Shown: positions 47,543 to 56,506 of the stretch, one piece after another
How the letters are laid out: every line of letters begins with the position of its first letter
How positions within the stretch are numbered: position 1 is the stretch's first letter
NCBI RefSeq assembly: GCF_001886265.1
Contig: NZ_JXLE01000003.1
Span: 1 to 64,000, forward strand
From: Enterococcus thailandicus
GTDB taxonomy: Bacteria; Bacillota; Bacilli; Lactobacillales; Enterococcaceae
Direction: 5' to 3'
DNA length: 64,000 nt
The notes under the pieces: model-generated
What the model saw: only the letters and a program-made list of their open reading frames with translations
What the model was told of the DNA's origin: nothing
The model's database searches: none
Program-made: the position numbers and the translations under genes

Positions 47543-49216
47543 CTAGTGGACTAACTTCATTTTGACTACCACTTCTGCTTCCATTGAAATAGTATACGTT
47601 GTCTGAATCAAGGTTGCCTGACAAGTGTTTCCTTCATGGTCGTGGTACATTTTTTTCAGACAGTCAATTTTTTTTACTTCCTCCCCAAAAATCAATTCAC
47701 AGGTCTGGCGTCCTTTGATGCTGACTGTTTGACCGTTCCTTTCAACTGGATATGTCGTAACAAAACTTTCAATGATTTTATTTCCAGCTTTTTTCATCCT
47801 GAAATAATCACGTAATTCCAACGTGCTTTCTTCTGGAATCAACACTAAACTTCGCTGAAATTGTTTCAGATTTGCGCTTGGCTCATAAGTCTTCGTCAAA
47901 TCAAGTGAAAAGCGTTTTCCTTTTGGCGTATCAATAAATTTGGTTGCTGTGGCTGCCACTGCACCAGCTTGTTGGCAGCAATCGTTAATGATTGGCAAGG
48001 AATGACCTGATGCATTATTTACCAAATACTGGTAGCGCTTTTCTTCATCAAAGTAATCTTTCGTATACTCTCCCGCCCCTAGATCCGTTAAAAATAATTC
48101 ATTTGGTGTTCCAAAAATAAAGTGCCCCAAGTCGATGTGATTATGGCTTTCCTCGTTGTGTCCTCCTTTGGCAGCGAAGAATAAGTCTTGAGCTTCTGAT
48201 TCAAAAATGCCCCATTCCACATCTGAAAAATAATGCATAATAGTTGGTCGCTCAACTTCCGTTTTTTCCGTCCAAATCAAATTACGATAAAGTTGTGCAA
48301 ACCGATAGCAATGATCGAAATCAATCTCATTCACCTTTACTACATCAGGTATTGGTACTTGAAATACCTGATGGCAAAAACTAAGTAAACCACTAGGCAA
48401 CTCAGTAAAATTGTAGTCTGAAAATGGCAAGGCTTGTTGATTTTTTCGAACGACATAATACGGAAATGCAGCTATTTCTTTGACTTTTGGCAAATTCAAA
48501 TAGGTTTCGTCCCCTAACATATCTGCTAGTTTTTCCGCAAAATAAAGGTAATAACCAAATCCATAACTCCAATACCCCACACCTTCTTCACACGCACCAT
48601 CTAACGCAAAACCTTTTAGATAAGACTGTAAACTATGGTCTACTTTTTGAAGGATTGCTCCTTGCCTTACACTGTTTTTTTCCAGTAAAGATAGAGCAGT
48701 CATCCCAATGCATCCACCAATGACGCCGCTCCAATTGTTCTTTTTCTCTTCCCATTCCCAATGCTTTTCTTCAAATGGTTGGAATAGTCGTTGGTCGATT
48801 TCTTCTCTGATTCTATTTTGTGTCAGTAAAGTAAATTCTGCTCCCATTAATTCCATAATTTCGGCTAAGGTTTGGGCTGTTTCGGCAGCAAACAAGTCAA
48901 TCCACCAAACGGATGATTGCTTAAACAGATTTTTTTCCACTGGTAAATGCGCGGGCAACGCCCAGGTATATTCATTACAGATTTCCCAAATCACTTGCTC
49001 CAGTAACTTCTTCGTTTCCTGCTCATGAGTAGTCATATATGCCAGTGCCAAAATCGCCAACTGTCTCCTTCTGGCAAAATAAGCAGTTTCAAAGACTAGT
49101 CGATTGCCGGTTTCCAAGTAGGAGACATATCCATCAAGTGGCAAAGGTGTAATGGTCGCTGTTGCCACGTAAGCCTTCGCTTCTTTTTGGATACTTTGTA
49201 AATAGGTCTCAATCAT
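47543..49216 (-). CDS. Heparinase II/III-like protein, cytoplasmic
   Basis: A 557-residue protein with the alpha/alpha toroid N-terminus and the heparinase II/III C-terminal beta domain. The family signature KGGHNEESHNHIDLGHFIFG is near residues 353-372 and supplies His and Asn residues of the lyase site. No signal peptide, so it works on imported oligosaccharides rather than as a secreted lyase. It is 2 bp downstream of the carbohydrate-binding-like gene in the GH42 operon. The exact lyase substrate is unknown. Confidence 0.88.
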   Translation of the reverse strand: MIETYLQSIQKEAKAYVATATITPLPLDGYVSYLETGNRLVFETAYFARRRQLAILALAYMTTHEQETKKLLEQVIWEICNEYTWALPAHLPVEKNLFKQSSVWWIDLFAAETAQTLAEIMELMGAEFTLLTQNRIREEIDQRLFQPFEEKHWEWEEKKNNWSGVIGGCIGMTALSLLEKNSVRQGAILQKVDHSLQSYLKGFALDGACEEGVGYWSYGFGYYLYFAEKLADMLGDETYLNLPKVKEIAAFPYYVVRKNQQALPFSDYNFTELPSGLLSFCHQVFQVPIPDVVKVNEIDFDHCYRFAQLYRNLIWTEKTEVERPTIMHYFSDVEWGIFESEAQDLFFAAKGGHNEESHNHIDLGHFIFGTPNELFLTDLGAGEYTKDYFDEEKRYQYLVNNASGHSLPIINDCCQQAGAVAATATKFIDTPKGKRFSLDLTKTYEPSANLKQFQRSLVLIPEESTLELRDYFRMKKAGNKIIESFVTTYPVERNGQTVSIKGRQTCELIFGEEVKKIDCLKKMYHDHEGNTCQATLIQTTYTISMEAEVVVKMKLVH

Positions 49217-49218
49217 TT

Positions 49219-50067
49219 TTAATTCTCCTCAATATTCACGTTTCGACCAAAGCATTCAATCTGAGTTAATGCTGGAAAAGGTGAATCGTCATCTGCTTGA
49301 ATTAGTTCTTCAAAAGTGACCGCTGTGACTCGTCGTTGGTTGAATTCAAACGTCTGTGGTCTCGCTGTCTTTGTTGTCTGAAAAACTTCTTTTGTCCCAT
49401 CAGAAAAGCATAAAGAAACCTGCGTCCAATAACTATCATGAGGAAAATCAGCTCGCCAAGTAAAAACTACTTTATCCAACTCCACCTCGCGCCCAAATAA
49501 AATGGTCAATGCCGCATCTTGTTGTTGATTGATGCCCCAAGATTGAAAAGGATACGAACCATGTGAGTGATTGGCGTAAATACCATCAATCGCATTGCAC
49601 GCAAAAAATGTTGCGTCGTTTCTCGTTTCGACATTTGCCTCAGCGTGGGGATAACTTCCGGTAAATACCTTTTGATCATGTGGATTCAATGTCAGATTTT
49701 GATACATAGTTATTTCTTCAGCAGTCGCTACTCGGGCACTCAGATAATGACTTTCTCCAGCAAAACGCTCTTTAGGACGCGCTGCTAGCACGTTAGGCAG
49801 AAATGAAATTGGATAGCTCCAGCTATTTCCTGATAAATAAATAAGTGAAGTAGCTAATGTTTCATCTAGCTTAACCATTAAATAGGTTTCTGGTTGATCC
49901 GCTTGAACCACAATTTGGTCACCTTCCTGATACTTAAAATTTCTCATTGCAAGGTGAACGAGATTTTCCGCTGAATCGGTTAAAGGCATCTCTTTTCGTT
50001 CTTCACCGCGTGCTGCTGTGCGAAGTTCGCCTGCTTTGTTTTGGATGGCAATTGTTAGTTTTGTCAT
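49219..50067 (-). CDS. Carbohydrate-binding-like (F5/8-type) protein
   Basis: A 282-residue protein without a signal or membrane segment. The C-terminal half has discoidin/F5-8C-like features (FACNAIDGIYANHSHGSYPF, SWGINQQQDAALTILFGREV, RVTAVTFEEL). The N-terminal half may be a second beta domain. Proteins of this kind are found beside heparinase-like and DUF2264 genes. It may be a binding or an isomerase-type accessory protein. Start at 50067 with GGGAG upstream. I do not know its function. Confidence 0.55.
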   Translation of the reverse strand: MTKLTIAIQNKAGELRTAARGEERKEMPLTDSAENLVHLAMRNFKYQEGDQIVVQADQPETYLMVKLDETLATSLIYLSGNSWSYPISFLPNVLAARPKERFAGESHYLSARVATAEEITMYQNLTLNPHDQKVFTGSYPHAEANVETRNDATFFACNAIDGIYANHSHGSYPFQSWGINQQQDAALTILFGREVELDKVVFTWRADFPHDSYWTQVSLCFSDGTKEVFQTTKTARPQTFEFNQRRVTAVTFEELIQADDDSPFPALTQIECFGRNVNIEEN

Positions 50068-50093
50068 TATGTTCTGCTCCCATCTAGCTCATT

Positions 50094-50203
50094 CTTAGCT
50101 ACTATTTTAGCTACTATTTAGCTATTATTTTATTAGCTATTATTTTAGTTATCACTTTATTTAATTATTACCTTACTTAACTGTTATCTTAGTTACTATT
50201 CAT
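50094..50203. repeat. Degenerate tandem repeat (TTAGCTATTATTT-like)
   Basis: Roughly eight to nine decayed copies of an 11-14-bp unit (TTAGCTACTATTTT, TTAGCTATTATTTTA, TTAACTGTTATC and variants) lie in the 157-bp gap between the GH42 gene and the 49219 gene. Very AT-rich, with no coding signal. Confidence 0.75.
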
Positions 50204-50224
50204 TCAACCCATTCAATTAATAAG

Positions 50225-52231
50225 TTATTGTGACTCTTTCACTATCAAGACTTCATATGCCTTTACAAGATACTCTGCTACTAGAGATGTTTGCTTTAAC
50301 AAGTCTTTTTGACCGATAAATTTTGTTGGTAATTTTTGTGATTGATCTGACAAATTAATGATAAAATAAAATTTTTGCCTTCCTTTTTCACGATAAGTGA
50401 TTTCCAACGCCGTTTCTTCAGCAACAACTGGTTCAACCTTGGCACTTGCACAAGCCTCATTTAACACTTTGGCTAGTGAATTCGTATCTAACTGTGTACC
50501 AAGATAATAAGTTTGTCCTTTTCCAAAGGAACACTTTGTAGCAAACGGTTGTCCTGCATAAAAATTATCCGTGTAACTTCCCAAACTTTCAGCTGTTTCT
50601 AGATGTAACAAATCACTCACTAAGGTTGCCGTTCCAGTTTCGCCATCTGCAAATTGAATTTGATTCGATTGTTCAGGAGCTAAAGCATCCAGCTCTTCCA
50701 CCCAAATACCTGTTAGTTTCCGCAACGGCCCAGGATATCCCCCCAGTAAAACGTTATCCGACTGGTCAACAATTCCACTCATAAAAGTCGTCACGAAGGT
50801 TCCACCTGCACGAACAAAGTCTTCAAGTCGCGAAACGATCTCTCCTTTTATCATGTAGAGTACTGGTGCTAAAATGAGTTCGTACTTTGAAATATCACGG
50901 TCAATTGGAATCAAATCAACCGGAATATTTTGCTGATAAAAATAAGCATAGACTTGCTGAATCTGCTCAACATATTTCAAATTTTGATTCGGCCCGCTTG
51001 TATATTCCAACGCCCAATAATTATCCCAATCAAATAAGATGGCTACTTTCGCTGGACACGTTGCTTCTACCAGCAAATCTCCAAGTGATTCCAACTCATT
51101 CCCTAGTTCTGCCACTTCTCTAAAAACTCGTGTATTCGTTGTTCCAGCGTGTTCAATCACTGCCCCATGGAACTTTTCACACCCGCCAATGCTTCGACGT
51201 AACTGAAAATATTGAATTGTGTCTGCACCGTGTGCAATCGCTTGATAACTCTGAGCGCGCAACTCTCCCGGTTTTTTCAATGAATTATACGGTTGCCAAT
51301 TTTGTTGACTTGGTGTTTGTTCCATAAGCATAAACGACTGATCTTTCAATCCTCGCATCAAATCATGACCAAGTGCTACTGAACTCCAAGGGGTATTATA
51401 GGCAGGATAATTATCCCAAGAAACAAGATCCATTTCTTTTGCCCATTTGAAATAATCTAACCCTTTATAGGTACCCATCAAATTCGTTGTTACTGGTATT
51501 TCTTGATCAAATTGTCGAATGGCTTCACGCTCTGCTTTAAAATTAGCCAATAAACTATCTGAATTAAAACGCATATAATCAACCGACAAACCCGCAAAAG
51601 CAGTCTCTTCCTCATTCATTGCATCACCTAAACAATTGGGCACCACAATTTCATCCCAGTCATAAACAGTATGTCCCCAAAAATTTAAATTCCAAGCAGT
51701 ATTTAAAGCTTCGATTGTTTGATACTTTTTCTTTAGCCAAATCCGAAAAGCCTTCTCGCAATTTTCACAATAGCAAATTCCCCCATATTCATTATTGATA
51801 TGCCAAACAGCTAATTGAGGTACGTCGCTGTATCTCTCTGCCAGTTTACCTGCTAATCGCGTTGAAAAGTGCTGATAGACAAGACTATTCGGACAAGCAT
51901 TATGACGTTGTCCAAAGCGATGGCGTCGTCCTTCAAAATCGACCCGACCAACTTCCGGATATTCTTTATATAACCAAGCTGGCAATGCTGCAGTTGACGT
52001 TCCTAGAACGATTTCAATATTTTCTTTCGCCAATTGATTCATGATTTCATCTAATTGTTCAAAATCATAAACATCTTCACTTGGTTGGATTTTCGCCCAT
52101 GAAAACACATTGATTGTCGCAGAATTGATCTTTGCAGACTTAAAGATTTCCATGTCCTTGAGCCAAATCTTTTTCTCCCACTGCTCAGGGTTATAATCAC
52201 CACCATAGAACATTCGTTTTATTTTTTTCAT
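50225..52231 (-). CDS. GH42 beta-galactosidase
   Basis: A 668-residue GH42 enzyme. The N-terminal barrel begins MFYGGDYNPEQW. The acid/base Glu is in WHINNEYGGICYCENC, and the nucleophile Glu is in SFMLMEQTPSQQNWQP. The C-terminal trimerisation and beta domains follow. A metal-binding Cys cluster (CYCENC) is present as in other GH42 enzymes. No signal peptide. Start at 52231 with AAGGAGG 9 bp upstream. It is the first gene of the heparinase-like operon and faces the AraC regulator. Confidence 0.94.
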   Translation of the reverse strand: MKKIKRMFYGGDYNPEQWEKKIWLKDMEIFKSAKINSATINVFSWAKIQPSEDVYDFEQLDEIMNQLAKENIEIVLGTSTAALPAWLYKEYPEVGRVDFEGRRHRFGQRHNACPNSLVYQHFSTRLAGKLAERYSDVPQLAVWHINNEYGGICYCENCEKAFRIWLKKKYQTIEALNTAWNLNFWGHTVYDWDEIVVPNCLGDAMNEEETAFAGLSVDYMRFNSDSLLANFKAEREAIRQFDQEIPVTTNLMGTYKGLDYFKWAKEMDLVSWDNYPAYNTPWSSVALGHDLMRGLKDQSFMLMEQTPSQQNWQPYNSLKKPGELRAQSYQAIAHGADTIQYFQLRRSIGGCEKFHGAVIEHAGTTNTRVFREVAELGNELESLGDLLVEATCPAKVAILFDWDNYWALEYTSGPNQNLKYVEQIQQVYAYFYQQNIPVDLIPIDRDISKYELILAPVLYMIKGEIVSRLEDFVRAGGTFVTTFMSGIVDQSDNVLLGGYPGPLRKLTGIWVEELDALAPEQSNQIQFADGETGTATLVSDLLHLETAESLGSYTDNFYAGQPFATKCSFGKGQTYYLGTQLDTNSLAKVLNEACASAKVEPVVAEETALEITYREKGRQKFYFIINLSDQSQKLPTKFIGQKDLLKQTSLVAEYLVKAYEVLIVKESQ

Positions 52232-52263
52232 TAATGACTGCCTCCTTTTCCTTCTCACATCCA

Positions 52264-52279
52264 TTGTAAGCGTCATCAC
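52264..52279. promoter_or_regulatory. Candidate catabolite-responsive element (cre)
   Basis: TGTAAGCGTCATCA matches the CcpA site consensus at all but one or two positions. It lies between the divergent GH42 and AraC starts, so carbon catabolite repression of this operon is likely. Confidence 0.5.
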
Positions 52280-52342
52280 AAATCAAATGTATAATATGTT
52301 AAACTAAAAAATATAAGATTCCGAAACAAGGAGGTATTCATT

Positions 52343-53140
52343 TTGACTATTTATTTCAATTTGTCGATTCGACAATTACCCATTAGCATCGAAAGTATTG
52401 GAACCAATTGGCAGCAAGTAAGTTTGCAACGCACACAAGGACATCCTTTATACCATTGGTTACAAACAGAAACTGGGGCTGGAGAAATCTGGATTGAAAA
52501 ACAAAAATTGACATTAGCAGCAGGCGAAGGCGTGTTGATTTCCCCTTTTGTCCCCCATGCTTACTATCCACTAACTGATGATTGGCAAACGAATTTCGTC
52601 ACTTTTGATGGGCACTTAAAAAATCATTTAGATCTGTTAGTCGGAAACGAACAGTTTCTTTTAGCAAAAGACACCGAGAAGTTTCAGTTCTCCACCCAAA
52701 TTGAAAAAATGATTGCTGCTTTTGAAGCGAACACAGATCACTTGGCTCTTTCAGTTTTGTGTTATCAGTTTTTACTCCAATTGAGTCAACCACAAGAAAA
52801 CATGCAGATTGATGAATTATATCAAAAGTATGTTCTTCCAAGTCTCAATGAGATTCAAGCAAATTACGCACAGCATCTAACAATCGATCAAATCGCCCAA
52901 AAACAATTTATCACCCCTCAATACTTTAGTCGCCTTTTTAAAAAATTCATGGGTAAAAGTCCTTATCAGTACTTGATTGACTTTCGCATTCGTCAGGCAA
53001 AAAACTTCCTAATCAATCAACCTGATCTATCGATTCAACTCGTCGGCGAACGAGTTGGTTTTGATTCTACTAGTCAATTTATTAACACGTTTAAAAAGAA
53101 AACAGGCTATACACCTAAAAATTTTCGCAAATTTTATTAA
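52343..53140 (+). CDS. AraC-family transcriptional regulator
   Basis: A 265-residue regulator with an N-terminal cupin-like sensing domain (residues 1-150) and a C-terminal double helix-turn-helix (TIDQIAQKQFITPQYFSRLF, LVGERVGFDSTSQFINTFKK). AGGAGG precedes the ATG. It is divergent from the GH42 operon and probably activates it in response to a sugar. Confidence 0.92.
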   Translation: MTIYFNLSIRQLPISIESIGTNWQQVSLQRTQGHPLYHWLQTETGAGEIWIEKQKLTLAAGEGVLISPFVPHAYYPLTDDWQTNFVTFDGHLKNHLDLLVGNEQFLLAKDTEKFQFSTQIEKMIAAFEANTDHLALSVLCYQFLLQLSQPQENMQIDELYQKYVLPSLNEIQANYAQHLTIDQIAQKQFITPQYFSRLFKKFMGKSPYQYLIDFRIRQAKNFLINQPDLSIQLVGERVGFDSTSQFINTFKKKTGYTPKNFRKFY

Positions 53141-53143
53141 CAA

Positions 53144-53232
53144 CGTTCAAAAAAATTTGGACTCAATGAGTCGTATCGAGAAGTAAGAAAATTCTTGGGC
53201 GAGTACTCCGCCAATTTTGAACGTATTCTACT
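53144..53232. other. Structured intergenic segment, possible small RNA
   Basis: The ends ACGTTCAAAAaaatTTGG and CCAATTTTGAACGT are inverted and close a loop of about 60 bp. Within it are a hairpin GGCG-AGTACTC-CGCC and a short ACTC/GAGT pair. It follows the AraC stop by about 4 bp and is not a standard terminator. Confidence 0.35.
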
Positions 53233-53271
53233 TGCTTTTTAAAGAAATAAGTTTTCAATCTGTTTATACAA

Positions 53272-53310
53272 AAAAGGAGTTATGACAATTAAGTTGTCAT
53301 AACTCCTTTT
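53272..53310. terminator. Bidirectional terminator
   Basis: The perfect stem AAAAGGAGTTATGACAA/TTGTCATAACTCCTTTT with a five-base loop separates the AraC unit from the small basic gene. Confidence 0.88.
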
Positions 53311-53320
53311 CATTTACCAA

Positions 53321-53449
53321 TTACTTATTAAAGATTTTTGGTCCCTTACGCATATTTCGGCGATCATTTTTAGGTGTATCTTTTTGTTCTGATCTACCTC
53401 CGCCTTGTTTCTTTTTAATCAATTCTAACATTTTTTCTTTTGAATTCAT
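53321..53449 (-). CDS. Small basic protein, 42 residues
   Basis: MNSKEKMLELIKKKQGGGRS, then KDTPKNDRRNMRKGPKIF. It is highly basic, with AAGGTGG 7 bp before the ATG and a terminator just after it. I remember small proteins of this kind being common in lactic acid bacteria, but cannot name a function. The hydrophobic and Cys-rich stretch upstream in the same frame has no start codon support. Confidence 0.6.
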   Translation of the reverse strand: MNSKEKMLELIKKKQGGGRSEQKDTPKNDRRNMRKGPKIFNK

Positions 53450-53693
53450 TTTAATTCCACCTTTATTTATCCTGCAACAGCAGCAACTTTCTCCTTGTTT
53501 AATATACAACAAAAAGCAAGTAAAATCATTCTTTTTTTTGGTGTGCTTAAAATTTTGTAAGACGTAATCAACAAAAAAGAAATACACTATAAAAGCTATT
53601 GTAAGCTTTTGAGTATATTTCTTAATTTTTCATCAATATAACTTATGAACGACACAAAATTAATCTCCAAACACATCAGTACATTAGATAAAA

Positions 53694-54629
53694 CTATTGG
53701 CTAACTGTTAGTTGTCCAGGAATACGCGTGACAGTTCCATCTGTTAAATCATGTGCTTCCAAGAAGAAACCTGAGCCATAGCTAACTTTGTAATTGCCTT
53801 CTCCGATCTTATGATTAGCAACACTTTGACTAGCTCTTTCCCAGTTAAAACGATTTTCTGTTAAATATTTGTTCCAATAACTATTGTAAAAGATATCTTT
53901 ATTTCCTACGACATCCCCTAACCCCTTTCCTGTACGAGTCCCAGAAGAATTTTTCTTGTACGGAATAGTCGCAGTAATTTTTTCTTGTAATTTTACCGTT
54001 CCAGTCGCTTTACCAGTATAAAAGACCCAGTTTGCAACTATTTTATGACCAGGTTTAACTTTTATTGGTTGTCCAGGTACAGTCCAAGACTTAGTATTTG
54101 TTTTCGTACTGGAATTACTATTTGTAAATGTGTATTCTGCCGATACTTCCATACTCGTTTCACCAACCATTGGCAGACCAATTTTAGCGGTCGCTTTCGT
54201 CCCAAATTTCGCTGCATGTGTCGTAGTTGCAGTCACTGAATCTGTATAAGACTCCGTATAAGAAGGCGTATAAAACGTTTGATTTTCAGTAGTACTGTTA
54301 TTAAAAGTACTACTATTTACTGTACTCGGCGTTTGTGTAACAGACATATCATTATTAATACCTACCAGATAAACATCACTTGAAACACCCCAAGGATTTG
54401 TTTCATCCCCTGATAACTTTTCTGCATAGGAAATGTCACCCCATTGATACATTTGAAACGAAAGCGCATAAGACATCGTTGACAGTTTTCCGTAATCATC
54501 AGCATTAATTCTTTGATTTAAACTGATAGGATCATCGTTAAACGTAGTTGCATATGCTTGATTTGTTGCAACAATTATAGGTAGGATCGTAGCAGATACA
54601 ATAGTAAGCTTAGTAATTTTTTTCAACAT
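53694..54629 (-). CDS. Secreted ETX/MTX2-family (aerolysin-like) pore-forming toxin candidate
   Basis: A 311-residue protein with a signal peptide (MLKKITKLTIVSATILPIIV, cut after ATNQAYA). The mature protein has the receptor-binding-like first third, then the Ser/Thr-rich insertion region (TSSTESYTDSVTATTTHAAK type, residues about 125-150), GLPMVGETSMEVSAEYTFTN and KSWTVPGQPIKVKPGHKIVA. These fit the epsilon-toxin/mosquitocidal Mtx2 family of oligomerising beta-pore toxins. It differs from the enterococcal Epx toxins, which are of the hemolysin/alpha-toxin type. AGGAGG is 8 bp before the ATG. It is a single gene flanked by decayed DNA on its 5' side. Target and toxicity are unproven. Confidence 0.8.
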   Translation of the reverse strand: MLKKITKLTIVSATILPIIVATNQAYATTFNDDPISLNQRINADDYGKLSTMSYALSFQMYQWGDISYAEKLSGDETNPWGVSSDVYLVGINNDMSVTQTPSTVNSSTFNNSTTENQTFYTPSYTESYTDSVTATTTHAAKFGTKATAKIGLPMVGETSMEVSAEYTFTNSNSSTKTNTKSWTVPGQPIKVKPGHKIVANWVFYTGKATGTVKLQEKITATIPYKKNSSGTRTGKGLGDVVGNKDIFYNSYWNKYLTENRFNWERASQSVANHKIGEGNYKVSYGSGFFLEAHDLTDGTVTRIPGQLTVSQ

Positions 54630-55210
54630 AACTATTTCCTCCTGATGAATAATTTATTTTTCTAAATTTACTTAAGGTTATTGTGCTAAACTTCACCATA
54701 CATATTAATCTGAACAAATTTCCATTGCCTAAATAGAACAAAATCAATTATGTACTCTTTTCACTTATGAACAAATCTCTCCTTTCATTTTAATAGAATC
54801 GCACGATTATAAGGGCTATCAAAAATAAACACTCCAATTATTTTTCTAAGAATATCGGCTGAGCTAATAACCAAAGCTTGATTTACAATCATTCTGAATC
54901 TTTTCCCCAACAAAATTCGAATTGATTATCAGACCTCTGTTTCACGCACTTTTCCATTTGATGTTTGACGAAGAATCTGGATAGAGAATGGATAGATAAA
55001 CATGATTTTACCTATTATTCCCAACTAGAAATGAAGCACCTTCGACTTAGCATATATCCATCATTTTTATCAATAAAAAATAAAAATAAAAACGCATCTC
55101 CTTTCCTTATTTTTATTATAACACTAAAAAACTATTATATAAAAGCAAAACACATGCTAACTGTTGTTATTTAATAGAGTGACTGCTACTTACTTTACTC
55201 TCTATACTTT
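54630..55210. other. Intergenic AT-rich stretch without a supported gene
   Basis: No intact gene is visible in this part of the gap between the toxin and the YczE-like gene. One plus-strand frame at 54965-55174 (MTKNLDREWIDKHDFTYYSQ) could be a remnant, but it has no ribosome site. The toxin promoter must lie within the first 100 bp (54630-54720); I cannot pick a clear -35/-10 pair. Confidence 0.5.
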
Positions 55211-55800
55211 TCATTCATAGATGTAGAAAACAATGCGGTCGTTCCGATAGTCAAGTTGTTCCCTGCCCAGCCGGTGAATTTTTTCGTTTTTGACTAATAA
55301 TCGTAGTACTTGTTCCACCACATTTATAGCTCTAAAACTATTCATATAATCAGGAACAGACTGTGCTATTAAATCTAGATGTATGGAGTCAGATTTAAAA
55401 ATACCTCCTATAACACCAGTAATAAATCTGTTTTACCTACTCGATAAGTTTAACGACAGATAAAAGGTGAGGGTATTGATAAACTGTCGTCACCTTTCCT
55501 ACTTCTATCAAAAAATCTTGTTGATGAAAATTCTTGTAAGCAACGTTCCTATTCTTTATACCTGTGCTCTGCTACACATATATCACTCGCAATTTTAATC
55601 CATATCAACCAGTCCTCAGCATAAAGTATAGGAGCTAGCCATTTTCTATTTTTCACCCTTAACGTTTATGTTTTCTTTATGACTAGATTTTAAGTTCGGT
55701 TGCTCACCTGTTCACCAATATCTTGCCAAGGACTTTTGCTTCAAGTTCTTTATTTGTAAGACTTGAACCATACCTCTAAGTACCAATAATTTATCATTCA
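55211..55800 (-). pseudogene. Decayed gene remnant, unidentified
   Basis: On the minus strand a frame open from 55434 to the stop at 55211 reads RFITGVIGGIFKSDSIHLDL and ends LGREQLDYRNDRIVFYIYE. A different frame at about 55540-55655 reads WLAPILYAEDWLIWIKIASD and continues past in-frame stops. Together they look like one gene broken by stops and a frameshift. I do not recognise the family. Confidence 0.35.
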
Positions 55801-55819
55801 ATACTATCTGTATAAAAAA

Positions 55820-55846
55820 AGAACGCATTCTAATCAATGCATTCTT
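55820..55846 (-). terminator. Terminator of the PTS operon
   Basis: The stem AGAATGCATT/AATGCGTTCT with a TTTTTTT tail on the minus strand follows the YczE-like gene. Confidence 0.8.
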
Positions 55847-55861
55847 CGAAAAAACTTCTTA

Positions 55862-56506
55862 CTATTCTGATAATTTTTTTCTTTTTTCACGATACAATTC
55901 ATTTTTTATATTGCCGTATTTCAAAATCGACAGGCAGATTTGAATCATTGGTCCTAATAGAAAAATAGCGAAAAACGTACCTATTCCAAAAGAACTCCCC
56001 AGAAAAACACCAATAACAACAATAATCAAATCCAGTAATATCCGACCTTTTTGCAGCGATAGGCGGAAGAAATCACAGATACAAAACATCAGCCCTTCCA
56101 GAGGCCCTGAACCTAACCCACCTGATAAATAAATAGCAGTTCCTAAAGCCATCACACAAAATCCTAGCAAAGAAGCAAACCTATTATTAGCAAGAAAAGC
56201 GACAGCCTGAATGATTGGAGCTGTCCAACTGATTGTTTCACCTACTAATAAAGTATTGATGATACTGCCCATTCCTAACATACTACGCTTATAAAAGAAG
56301 GTAACCATCAGAAACAATAGGCTGATGATTTGGCTCCATCGACCAAAGGAAATCGACGAATGGTTCATCAAGCCTAAGATCAACGTACTCACTGAGTCAA
56401 AACCTTGATTTGCATTAACAATGATTCCAATTCCGACGCCCATTAAAACCGTACCAAGAATCACCAAGAATAAGCGACGTAAAAAGTTTTTACTCATCTG
56501 CATCAA
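55862..56506 (-). CDS. YczE-like membrane protein
   Basis: A 214-residue protein with five to six membrane helices and the motifs FLVILGTVLMGVGIGIIVNA, GFDSVSTLILGL and YLSGGLGSGPLEGLMFCI. These fit the YczE/YitT-like family of membrane proteins. It overlaps the regulator by 17 bp and is the last gene of the PTS operon. Function unknown; the neighbourhood hints at a role in sugar uptake or efflux. Confidence 0.7.
   Translation of the reverse strand: MMQMSKNFLRRLFLVILGTVLMGVGIGIIVNANQGFDSVSTLILGLMNHSSISFGRWSQIISLLFLMVTFFYKRSMLGMGSIINTLLVGETISWTAPIIQAVAFLANNRFASLLGFCVMALGTAIYLSGGLGSGPLEGLMFCICDFFRLSLQKGRILLDLIIVVIGVFLGSSFGIGTFFAIFLLGPMIQICLSILKYGNIKNELYREKRKKLSE

Noticed and set aside
53694-54629. 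Classification of the toxin as an Epx-type (hemolysin-like) enterococcal toxin
   Set aside because: The core motifs (VPGQPIKVKPG, Ser/Thr-rich hairpin region) match the ETX/MTX2 aerolysin-like family, not the alpha-toxin-type Epx family.
54965-55174. Short plus-strand frame MTKNLDREWIDKHDFTYYSQ
   Set aside because: No ribosome site and no recognisable relative; probably a remnant in decayed DNA.
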